DNA from: Candidatus Woesearchaeota archaeon
GTDB lineage: Archaea > Nanobdellota > Nanobdellia > Woesearchaeales > UBA525
Direction: 5' to 3'
Length of the DNA: 5,327 bases
Assembly (NCBI GenBank): GCA_003694385.1
Contig: RFKA01000061.1
Location: 1 to 5,327 of the forward strand
Positions 1-4,469 of this stretch are shown here, piece after piece (the first letter of the stretch is position 1; each line of letters starts with the position of its first letter). The position numbers and the translations under genes were made by a program. Below the pieces are notes generated by a model. It was given only the letters and a program-made list of their open reading frames with translations. It did not search any database and had not been told where the DNA came from.

Positions 1-1
1 C

Positions 2-577
2 ACAGACCTGCTCGAAGCTGGCCGGCGCGAAGCACTGGCGCGCTTCCAAGAGGAAGACGAAACGCTCAAGACACTCAGGCGCGCCCAGGATGGCTACGTG
101 GAGGCCATGCGCGAAGTCATAATGGCCTACAAAGGCTGGACAAAACTCAAAGGGGGTGGCGCGAGCACGGAAGGGCGCGTAACGCTCGAAGAAGCGCCCG
201 CACGACAAATCCGCGCAGTCTTCCACCGCACATTCCCAGCAGAGTCACTCGAAACACTCACGAGGAACACAGCTGCGCGCCGCATCGCCTACGCGAACGC
301 CGCAGGCCTCAGAACTGATTACGGGCACGCGCGCCCAGCAAACGCAGAAGACAATTCAAAGACCTTCCCCATCACGGCATGGCTCGACCAGCTCGTCTTC
401 GCAGAACAACGAATACGCGCGGCCGAGGACAAGCTCGGCCTCGAGGACCAGTACGTCGACGCGTTTCGCGAGCGCCTCGCCATCATAGCAGAGAGCCTCG
501 ACGAGTTCACGTATGCGCACTACGCACCGCAACATCAAGGGCCAAACGACGACAGTCCTTTCCACATTCCTTTCTGA
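2..577 (+). CDS. Unrecognised helical protein, C-terminal part (5' truncated)
   Basis: The frame is open from the first bases of the window to a TGA at 575-577, so this is the last 191 residues of a longer protein. A GTG at position 98 could be a start, but the frame is equally convincing upstream of it, so I treat the gene as running in from outside. The visible part begins with a charged, probably helical stretch (LLEAGRREALARFQEEDETL). A GGG-containing linker follows at about bases 154-162, and then a second charged helical region (AEQRIRAAEDKLGLEDQYVD) close to the C-terminus. There are no cysteines, no transmembrane segment and no catalytic motif that I recognise. The codon choice (GCG, CTC, CGC, AAC) matches the downstream genes, which supports it being a real gene. 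I do not recognise the family and assign no function. The next gene starts 65 bases downstream with its own promoter. Confidence 0.75.
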   Translation, partial: TDLLEAGRREALARFQEEDETLKTLRRAQDGYVEAMREVIMAYKGWTKLKGGGASTEGRVTLEEAPARQIRAVFHRTFPAESLETLTRNTAARRIAYANAAGLRTDYGHARPANAEDNSKTFPITAWLDQLVFAEQRIRAAEDKLGLEDQYVDAFRERLAIIAESLDEFTYAHYAPQHQGPNDDSPFHIPF

Positions 578-614
578 ATAGGCACGCCTCGACCAACCAC
601 CTTCTGAATAACTA

Positions 615-620
615 CTTAAA
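615..620 (+). promoter_or_regulatory. TATA (box A)-like element for the XRE-CBS gene
   Basis: CTTAAA in an otherwise GC-rich 65-base gap ends 22 nt before the ATG at 643. Archaeal transcription usually starts about 25 nt downstream of the box A centre, so the mRNA would begin at or next to the start codon. No Shine-Dalgarno sequence is visible, which fits a leaderless message. Confidence 0.5.
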
Positions 621-642
621 GCAGCCAATCTTCACGCAGTCC

Positions 643-1188
643 ATGGAGGTGGATCCTGAACTCTCAGAAGTGAAACAGCTCCGCAAACGAGCAGGGCTCA
701 CGCAGCAGCAACTCGCGCAGGCCGCGGGCGTCTCGCAGAGTCTCATCGCGAAGATCGAGGCGGGCCACGTCGACCCGAGCTTCAGCGTCGGCAAGCGCAT
801 CCTCGCAGCCCTGAAGAGTTGTGAGCAAGAACAGGAACCAACTGCGAAAGAGCTCATGCAAACACACGTTGTGCAGTGTAAAAAAGAAGAGCCGCTCGCG
901 AGAGTCATCGCGCGCATGAAGAAGCACGGCATTAGCGCGGTGCCTGTTGTCGAGGACAAGCGCGTCGTCGGCCTCGTCAGCGAGCGCGGCATCATCGAGC
1001 AGCTCGGCTCCATCACCGCCACGACACGCGTCGCGGAGGTCATGAGTGACGCGCCACCTATCATTCCAGTGCAAACGCCGCGGAGCGTCCTCGCGAGTCT
1101 CCTCCAGCACTTTGGGCTTCTTATTGTTGGTGAGCGTGGCACGTGCAGGGGTGTCGTGACGAAGGCAGACCTCCTCGGCAAGCTGTGA
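643..1188 (+). CDS. XRE-family HTH regulator with two C-terminal CBS domains
   Basis: This is a predicted cytoplasmic DNA-binding regulator of 181 residues. Residues 9-58 form an XRE/Cro-type helix-turn-helix: RAGLTQQQLAQAAGVSQSLI followed by AKIEAG is the classic two-helix signature. Residues about 70-124 (MQTHVVQCKKEEPLARVIARM and on to AVPVVEDKRVVGLVSERGII) are a first CBS motif, and residues about 129-181 (RVAEVMSDAPPIIPVQTPRS to GVVTKADLLGKL) a second. CBS pairs typically bind adenine nucleotides or S-adenosylmethionine, so DNA binding may respond to energy or metabolite state; the ligand cannot be read from sequence. The architecture matches a group of archaeal regulators (COG3620-like). 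The frame is open upstream to base 379, but ATG 643 is chosen because it lies just before the HTH, 22 nt after a TATA-like box, and outside the preceding gene. It is complete, with its stop six bases before the next promoter. Confidence 0.9.
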   Translation: MEVDPELSEVKQLRKRAGLTQQQLAQAAGVSQSLIAKIEAGHVDPSFSVGKRILAALKSCEQEQEPTAKELMQTHVVQCKKEEPLARVIARMKKHGISAVPVVEDKRVVGLVSERGIIEQLGSITATTRVAEVMSDAPPIIPVQTPRSVLASLLQHFGLLIVGERGTCRGVVTKADLLGKL

Positions 1189-1193
1189 AAAAG

Positions 1194-1200
1194 TTTATAA
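1194..1200 (+). promoter_or_regulatory. TATA box for the DPF/coiled-coil protein gene
   Basis: TTTATAA lies directly after the stop codon of the regulator gene and is a good archaeal box A. Transcription would start near 1223-1226, giving a leader of only about 10 nt before the GTG at 1235. It is the one promoter here whose distance to the start codon (34 nt) allows a 5' leader. Confidence 0.65.
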
Positions 1201-1223
1201 GTCCTCCCCCGTCAGGGAGCGAA

Positions 1224-1230
1224 GAGGTGA
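1224..1230 (+). promoter_or_regulatory. Shine-Dalgarno sequence GAGGTGA
   Basis: GAGGTGA is a seven-base match to the anti-Shine-Dalgarno end of 16S rRNA, ending 4 nt before the GTG at 1235. It decides the start: nearby GTG codons at 1227 and 1233 run straight into TGA. It sits close to the predicted transcript 5' end, so the leader would be almost only the ribosome-binding site. Confidence 0.65.
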
Positions 1231-1234
1231 GCGT

Positions 1235-1678
1235 GTGAGTCTCTTAGAGCATCTGCCGTTCCACAAGAAACACGAAGAGCCGCCGGACTTCTCGAACGAC
1301 CCATTCGCCGACGAAGGATTCGCCAAAGAAGGGGTGGAAGACGGCATGGGGAAGGACCCGTTCGACGATGCGCAGGACCCGTTCGCTCACGAAGCCCCGT
1401 CAACTCCCGGACTAGGCAGTAATGCACCAGTTGACGCAGCAGATAATGAGCCGCCAGACCCCTTCGCAGGGCAGGGTGGGGCGCGCGCCTATGCGAAGCA
1501 GCTCGTGAGGGAAGCACAGCGGGAACAGCCGGCGGCGCAGACCGCGAGCAAGGCAACAGAGCTACAACTCATTCTCGAGCGCCTCGACACAATTAAGGCG
1601 GAGCTCGACAGCATCAAGCAGCGCATGTACCGCTTCGATCGCTTCATGGACAAGCAAGAACAGCGGAAGATGTGGTAG
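1235..1678 (+). CDS. Small acidic protein with four DPF motifs and a C-terminal coiled coil
   Basis: A 147-residue protein starting at GTG. The first two thirds are low-complexity, acidic and proline-rich, probably disordered, and carry Asp-Pro-Phe at residues 22-24, 41-43, 48-50 and 75-77, usually preceded by N, K, Q or P. The last third (about residues 108-140, LQLILERLDTIKAELDSIKQ and beyond) is a clean heptad coiled coil with hydrophobic positions I113, L117, I120, L124, I127, M131, F134 and M138. There is no signal peptide or transmembrane segment. The layout, a disordered tail with repeated short linear motifs attached to an oligomerising helix, suggests a scaffold or adaptor, but this is inference from architecture and I do not recognise a named family. 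It has its own TATA box and Shine-Dalgarno site, so it appears to be transcribed separately from the regulator upstream. Confidence that it is a real gene is high; function is unknown. Confidence 0.8.
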   Translation: MSLLEHLPFHKKHEEPPDFSNDPFADEGFAKEGVEDGMGKDPFDDAQDPFAHEAPSTPGLGSNAPVDAADNEPPDPFAGQGGARAYAKQLVREAQREQPAAQTASKATELQLILERLDTIKAELDSIKQRMYRFDRFMDKQEQRKMW

Positions 1679-1780
1679 TTGACACCGTAGAACGAGCTTG
1701 CCGCCCTCTCGAATCCCGTCCTCCCAAATCGTTTGTGAAGGCACACTCATCATAACACCTGCACTCGAGCTACGGAAGAA

Positions 1781-1787
1781 TTATAAA
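1781..1787 (+). promoter_or_regulatory. TATA box for lspA
   Basis: TTATAAA in the 131-base gap before lspA ends 22 nt before the ATG at 1810. This predicts transcription starting at about 1807-1810, essentially at the start codon. The remainder of the gap (1679-1780) holds no gene that I can support; a 6-bp inverted repeat CCGTAG/CTACGG (1685-1690, 1770-1775) is probably chance. Confidence 0.65.
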
Positions 1788-1800
1788 GCAGGAGCGAGGA

Positions 1801-1808
1801 GGAGGAGG
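1801..1808 (+). promoter_or_regulatory. Shine-Dalgarno-like purine run before lspA
   Basis: GGAGGAGG lies 1 nt before ATG 1810, within a longer GA-rich stretch starting near 1791 (AGGAGCGAGGAGG). It resembles a ribosome-binding site, but the spacing is too short for that exact octamer; upstream AGGAGC or GAGG at 1791-1800 is better placed. If transcription starts where the TATA box predicts, none of it would be in the mRNA. Confidence 0.4.
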
Positions 1809-1809
1809 C

Positions 1810-2307
1810 ATGCGTCTCACCCCGCGAGCATTCCTCCCCTACGCAGGCCTCTTCATCGGCATCATCGCGCTCGACCAAGCAGTGAAGAACGTCTCGCGCG
1901 GCTTAGCGCTCGGCGAGCGCCACACACTCATCCCCAAACTCCTCGCATTCACACACGTCCAGAACACAGGCATCACGTTCGGCTTCCTACAGGGGAGCAA
2001 CGGCGCGGTCATCTGGCTCAGTATCTTCTTCCTCGGCATCCTCGTGTACTTCTTCGATTATTTCTCGACGAGGACGGAGCGCGTCCTCTACACGCTGCTC
2101 CTCGCAGGCATCATCGGGAACCTCATCGACCGGTTGGCGCAGGGCTTCGTCACTGACGTCTTCGACCTCACGGGCTGGCCGGGCATCTTCAACGTCGCGG
2201 ATAGCGCGCTCGTCATTGGCGTGTGCGGCATGCTCCTCCATGAAATCTACACAAGTACGCACGGCAAACGCGCTGCTCCTGCGGTTCCGCGACGAAGCAG
2301 TCCTTGA
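1810..2307 (+). CDS. lspA: Prolipoprotein signal peptidase (signal peptidase II)
   Basis: A membrane aspartyl protease that cuts signal peptides in front of the lipid-modified cysteine of lipoproteins. The 165 residues match the family's usual length, and all diagnostic motifs are present in order: LDQAVKN (D22, Q23, K26), QNTGITFGF (N52, G54, F57, G58), GNLIDR (N104, D107, R108) and FNVADSA (N128, D131). D107 and D131 correspond to the catalytic aspartate pair. Four membrane helices are visible at about residues 8-23, 65-82, 92-106 and 129-147. After the last helix a basic, proline-containing tail (GKRAAPAVPRRSSP) follows, and it is read over DNA that also encodes the next gene. ATG 1810 follows a TATA box by 22 nt. 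Recognisable LspA is classically bacterial, so in this archaeal context it is probably of bacterial origin by transfer (inference). A lipobox protein at 3849-4448 is a plausible substrate. Confidence 0.93.
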   Translation: MRLTPRAFLPYAGLFIGIIALDQAVKNVSRGLALGERHTLIPKLLAFTHVQNTGITFGFLQGSNGAVIWLSIFFLGILVYFFDYFSTRTERVLYTLLLAGIIGNLIDRLAQGFVTDVFDLTGWPGIFNVADSALVIGVCGMLLHEIYTSTHGKRAAPAVPRRSSP

Positions 2308-2632
2308 AGACCTCCTGAGCACTCACGACGTGCTCCTCGGCGACGCGTGGCGCGCCCACGCAACGCTCTGCGCGGACGAGTACTTCGCGAGCGGCGCGTA
2401 CCGTCAACAAGCAGGTCATTACTTTCCTGGCGAGTACGCGCTCTACGTCAACGGCACGCTTAGCGAGGAGGAAAGCGCCGTCACGCTCATGCATGAACTC
2501 CTCCACGCGTTCTGTGACGACTACGACCTCGCAACCGTCGTGAGTCACGAGGAGATTGAACGGGAAGCAGTCATCCTCGTCCACGATCACCCCGCACTTG
2601 TCGGGTTCGTGCGTGGCTATCTTGGCTGGTGA
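2240..2632 (+). CDS. Small HExxH zinc peptidase, ImmA/IrrE (M78)-like
   Basis: A 130-residue protein with a zinc-peptidase signature. GHYFPGEYALYVNGTLSEEE (residues 59-78) leads into TLMHELLHAF (82-91), where H85, E86 and H89 form HExxH, followed by HEEIEREA (103-110), where E107 or E109 can be the third zinc ligand. The order of a 'Y(V)N' strand, LSEEE, T-L-x-HELxH and EREA is that of the ImmA/IrrE (M78, DUF955) fold, whose members often cleave XRE-type repressors. The protein is soluble, with no signal peptide. The start is uncertain: ATG 2240 overlaps the end of lspA by 68 nt in another frame; TTG 2216 (8 residues longer) and GTG 2330 (23 bases after the lspA stop, 30 residues shorter) are alternatives. 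No Shine-Dalgarno site is seen at any of them, so translation may be coupled to lspA. The 3' end overlaps the convergent membrane-protein gene by 62 bp. Confidence 0.75.
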   Translation: MKSTQVRTANALLLRFRDEAVLEDLLSTHDVLLGDAWRAHATLCADEYFASGAYRQQAGHYFPGEYALYVNGTLSEEESAVTLMHELLHAFCDDYDLATVVSHEEIEREAVILVHDHPALVGFVRGYLGW

Positions 2633-3335
2633 TCTGCTGCTTGAGGGCGAGCAAGTTGCCCGTGCCAATCTGGTACTCTCCATAGTCGAGCGTATCGATG
2701 TCAATGATGAGGTAGCACAGGTAGATGAGTGCAAAGATGAGCAGGCCACCAACGATGAAGAGTACGCCATTCGATGCAACGATGAAGAGGATGACGGTGC
2801 TGAGGAAGCCTGTGAAAACGAAGAAAAGCAGTTTCAATTCCCCCACAATGTAGCGGTGGCCGTACACTTCGAGTTGCTCACGGTCCTTCGAGATCTCAAT
2901 GAGAACAGCGAGGAGGCGGCTCTTCAAGGAATCATCAGTCTTCAGGGACGCGACGGTCTCGTACAAGCGCGCCACTTCTCCTTGAGCCAGAGCAAACTGT
3001 TCGGGGGCACACGCAATGAGTTTGTCAATGAAGGTCAGCATTGCCGAACGGAGAGCGGAGATGAACCTGGCGTGTTTCGTCAGCAGGGCCATGCTGTAGA
3101 GGGATTGCATGTTCGCATTGAGGTTCGCCATGTGTGTCTTATAGTGGAGGTACTTTGCTTCGACGAAGGTGAAAATGCTGTTGAGGAAGAACCCATAAAT
3201 GAAGGTGATCATCGAGCCGAGGAGGCCCAGCTCGAGTCCCAGCGTGTGCGTGGTGAGTCCGAGCGCGAAGAGTAAGACTGCAATGAGAACAATCGTGAGT
3301 GCGAGCTTCCTCACACCCATTACGCGCTCGTACAT
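2571..3335 (-). CDS. Four-helix membrane protein, bestrophin-like/DUF4239-like
   Basis: A 254-residue integral membrane protein with two helices near the N-terminus (about residues 11-29 and 36-58) and two near the C-terminus (166-186 and 190-212). Between them is a soluble helical region of about 105 residues. FTFVEAKYLHYKTHMANLNA (56-75) followed by NMQSLYSMALL (75-85) just after helix 2, and IDIDTLDYGEYQIGTGNLLA (211-230) after helix 4, resemble the bestrophin-like DUF4239 pattern, in which the last helix ends in a 'LD-x-x-x-G' turn. The assignment is by eye and moderate; an anion-channel role would be speculation. ATG 3335 is chosen over TTG 3350 and ATG 3320 because it lies 22 nt after a TATA-like element. 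The C-terminal tail (residues 236-254, rich in R and G) is encoded opposite the M78-like gene and may be poorly constrained. Repeats upstream of the promoter suggest regulation. Confidence 0.8.
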   Translation of the reverse strand: MYERVMGVRKLALTIVLIAVLLFALGLTTHTLGLELGLLGSMITFIYGFFLNSIFTFVEAKYLHYKTHMANLNANMQSLYSMALLTKHARFISALRSAMLTFIDKLIACAPEQFALAQGEVARLYETVASLKTDDSLKSRLLAVLIEISKDREQLEVYGHRYIVGELKLLFFVFTGFLSTVILFIVASNGVLFIVGGLLIFALIYLCYLIIDIDTLDYGEYQIGTGNLLALKQQITSQDSHARTRQVRGDRGRG

Positions 3336-3357
3336 AGCGTGTTTGCGCAAAGAGTGG

Positions 3358-3365
3358 TTTTTAAT
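3358..3365 (-). promoter_or_regulatory. TATA-like element for the bestrophin-like membrane-protein gene
   Basis: Read on the minus strand this is ATTAAAAA, the only A/T-rich run in the gap. It ends 22 nt before ATG 3335, the same spacing as other promoters here, which supports that start and a leaderless mRNA. GAACCATT repeats abut it upstream. Confidence 0.5.
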
Positions 3366-3388
3366 GGTAATGGTTCTCGCAATGGTTC
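3363..3388 (-). repeat. GAACCATT direct repeats upstream of a promoter, operator-like
   Basis: On the minus strand GAACCATT occurs at 3388-3381 and again at 3376-3369 (12-base period), followed directly by a partial copy ACCATT at 3368-3363 that runs into the TATA-like element. Direct repeats immediately upstream of box A are where archaeal activators, or repressors blocking TBP/TFB, commonly bind. That this is a binding site is inference. Confidence 0.4.
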
Positions 3389-3400
3389 GTTACGCGAAAG

Positions 3401-3460
3401 AGCTGCGTAGTGGGCATGCGACCCAGGGCACGCGACCAGAGCTAGGAGAAACACGCAGCT
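3401..3460 (-). repeat. 8-bp inverted repeat immediately 3' of the aIF-1A gene
   Basis: AGCTGCGT (3401-3408) and ACGCAGCT (3453-3460) are perfect reverse complements separated by 44 bases. The second arm abuts the aIF-1A stop codon (minus strand, 3463-3461), so the hairpin would form right at the 3' end of that transcript. Only a short T-run (TCTTT, minus strand) follows, so it is a weak candidate terminator or 3' stabilising structure. The loop contains the tandem repeat listed separately. Confidence 0.35.
3412..3437. repeat. Imperfect tandem repeat, 14-base period
   Basis: GGGCATGCGACC (3412-3423) is followed by GGGCACGCGACC (3426-3437), 12 bases with one T/C difference. It lies between the two minus-strand genes inside the loop of the 3401-3460 inverted repeat. 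Function unknown. Confidence 0.4.
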
Positions 3461-3793
3461 TTAGAACTCGTCGAGGTCTTCGAGTGCGTCGAGGTGGCCG
3501 TTGTCACGCAGCCACTTCACCTGAACGGGGCGGTACTTGAAAATGATGTCGCCGCGCGTGTCACCCTCAAACTCCCAGGGCTCGACGAGGACGATGTCGC
3601 CGGGGCGCACCCAGAGGCGGCGCTTGAGCCGGCCGGGAATGCGGCAGTTGCGCGTCTTGCCGTCGAGACAACGGACGAGGCAGCGGCTCCCCCCGAGTCG
3701 TTGCTCGAGCACACCGAGGCTCTGGTCGCCGCGTGGAAGCTTGACGCGGGCGATGAGTTCCTCGTCAGTCAATTGGGGGCGCTTATATGCCAT
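3461..3793 (-). CDS. eif1A: Archaeal translation initiation factor 1A (aIF-1A)
   Basis: A 110-residue counterpart of eukaryotic eIF1A and bacterial IF1. It binds the small ribosomal subunit at the A site and assists initiator tRNA placement and start-codon selection. The whole protein follows the family: a short basic N-terminus, then an S1/OB-fold domain with RVKLPRGDQSLGVLEQRLGG (16-35), SRCLVRCLDGKTRNCRIPGR (36-55), LKRRLWVRPGDIVLVEPWEF (56-75) and GDIIFKYRPVQVKWLRDNGH (81-100). A short acidic tail follows (LDALEDLDEF). Family length is about 100-115 residues. ATG 3793 is chosen rather than the in-frame GTG 3802, because the TATA box ends only 15 nt before the GTG, which would fall upstream of the expected transcription start. 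The gene diverges from the lipoprotein gene, and the two appear to share a TATA box. This is the clearest evidence that the window is archaeal. Confidence 0.97.
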   Translation of the reverse strand: MAYKRPQLTDEELIARVKLPRGDQSLGVLEQRLGGSRCLVRCLDGKTRNCRIPGRLKRRLWVRPGDIVLVEPWEFEGDTRGDIIFKYRPVQVKWLRDNGHLDALEDLDEF

Positions 3794-3817
3794 CTCGGCC
3801 ACGACAACAACGTCGGC

Positions 3818-3825
3818 TTTATATA
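3818..3825. promoter_or_regulatory. TATA box shared by divergent aIF-1A and lipoprotein genes
   Basis: TTTATATA on the plus strand (TATATAAA on the minus) is the only strong box A in the 55-base divergent gap. It ends 23 nt before ATG 3849 on the plus strand and 24 nt before ATG 3793 on the minus strand, so one near-symmetric element is correctly placed for both genes. On the minus strand it is preceded by CAAAAG, a plausible BRE (TFB recognition element); the plus-strand side (GTCGGC) is a poor BRE. The aIF-1A direction is therefore probably the stronger. A weaker CTTATATG at 3782-3789 could serve the lipoprotein gene instead. Confidence 0.65.
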
Positions 3826-3848
3826 CTTTTGCTGCTCGGAAGCGTGAT

Positions 3849-4448
3849 ATGCGTCGAGTAATCGGTTTCCTAGCCCTCGTGGTTATAGTTCTTGCTGCGT
3901 GCGCGCAAAAGCCTGATTTCTCCCGCGTCCCGGACGACTTCCGAGTCAGTTATGGGGAGTACGGCGTTGGTGGCGTCCGCGAAGCTATTCTAGAGGAGAA
4001 TCTCACGCTGAAAGCGTACTCGCTCGGTTATACAACGGTACGCACATACCCACTCTCACAGGAGGAGCGCGAACAGCTCTACGCTGCGATTGGCGAAGCC
4101 GGGTTCTTCTCGCTCGAGGATCATTACGAGAACACGCTCGTCTTGGACGGGACCGCTCAGCTGCTCACCGTCACGGCTGACGGCCTGACGAAGAGCGTGT
4201 TCGTGCGGAACACGACCGTGCCGGCATTCGCTCAGGTCGTCGGCAACCTCACAGCCATCCTGACGAAACGAGAGGACCCTTGGGGGCGGGTGACGATTGA
4301 GGAAGAGTACATGCAGTGCCTCCAGTGGCGCCTCGACTGCGCTGACAGCACGTCACCCATTTGTGCTACGCGACGAGCCCAGTGCGCAGAGATCGAGGAA
4401 CAGTACCTTCGTTTTTCCACAAAGAATTTTTCCACAAAGAATAAATAA
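3849..4448 (+). CDS. Lipobox-bearing secreted lipoprotein of unknown function
   Basis: A 199-residue protein with a textbook lipoprotein signal peptide: basic MRR, hydrophobic residues 4-16, then L15-A16-A17-C18, which would leave C18 as the lipidated first residue. The mature part has a compact probably beta-rich domain (about residues 30-140), with LSQEEREQLYAAIGEAGFFS (69-88) and a 'LLTVTADGLTKSVFVRN' strand pair. This arrangement, with a helix followed by GFF-S/L, is reminiscent of small bacterial lipoprotein domains such as DUF6438, but I do not claim membership. The C-terminal region has four cysteines spaced C157-x6-C164-x7-C172-x6-C179. The protein ends in a duplicated FSTKN pentapeptide encoded by a perfect 15-bp tandem repeat. 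ATG 3849 gives the signal peptide directly and is 23 nt from the TATA box. Lipidation would need Lgt-like and LspA activities; lspA is at 1810-2307. Confidence 0.85.
   Translation: MRRVIGFLALVVIVLAACAQKPDFSRVPDDFRVSYGEYGVGGVREAILEENLTLKAYSLGYTTVRTYPLSQEEREQLYAAIGEAGFFSLEDHYENTLVLDGTAQLLTVTADGLTKSVFVRNTTVPAFAQVVGNLTAILTKREDPWGRVTIEEEYMQCLQWRLDCADSTSPICATRRAQCAEIEEQYLRFSTKNFSTKNK
4412..4441 (+). repeat. Perfect 15-bp tandem duplication at the lipoprotein gene end
   Basis: TTTTTCCACAAAGAA occurs at 4412-4426 and again at 4427-4441 with no mismatch. Within the reading frame it encodes FSTKN twice. The unit is far more A/T-rich than its surroundings. The second copy runs into the TATA-like element of the RDD gene, so the duplication also changes the sequence just upstream of that promoter. 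Confidence 0.85.
4440..4447 (+). promoter_or_regulatory. TATA-like element for the RDD-sppA pair
   Basis: AATAAATA overlaps the TAA stop codon of the lipoprotein gene (4446-4448) and ends 22 nt before ATG 4470. This matches the local leaderless spacing and argues for ATG 4470 over the GTG at 4449, which lies upstream of the expected transcription start. Confidence 0.5.
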
Positions 4449-4469
4449 GTGCTCGTGGGGCCAGGCGTC

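Noticed and set aside
572..610. TTCTGAATA repeated at 572-580 and 602-610
   Set aside because: Nine-base repeat with 30-base period but only two copies, the first forming the end of a coding sequence; likely chance.
612..1181. Long open frame on the minus strand opposite the XRE-CBS gene
   Set aside because: It is fully antisense to a gene with clear HTH and CBS motifs, has a Ser/Cys/Arg-rich unstructured product, and is explained by GC-rich codon bias.
1709..1726. TCGAATCCCG followed by TCCTCCCA resembles the T-loop and 3' acceptor of a tRNA (possible tRNA or att remnant)
   Set aside because: The five bases 5' of the loop (GCCCT region) cannot pair with CCCGT to form a T-stem, no matching 5' acceptor or anticodon arm exists upstream, and no integrase or repeat copy is in the window.
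2556..3275. Plus-strand 239-codon open frame across the membrane-protein gene
   Set aside because: The product is rich in E, D and N without hydrophobic core or motifs; the opposite strand encodes well-formed membrane helices with a promoter.
3364..3540. Possible small plus-strand gene starting MVMVLAMVRYAKEL in the gap between minus-strand genes
   Set aside because: Two fifths of it is antisense to aIF-1A, the remainder is Arg/Gly-rich without a fold, and its ATG-rich start is the GAACCATT repeat read on the other strand.
3794..3802. GTG 3802 as start of aIF-1A
   Set aside because: Only 15 nt separate it from the TATA box, so it would be upstream of the expected transcription start; ATG 3793 fits both spacing and family length.
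3494..3847. Plus-strand open frame opposite aIF-1A
   Set aside because: Antisense to an unmistakable conserved gene; no independent promoter or motif.
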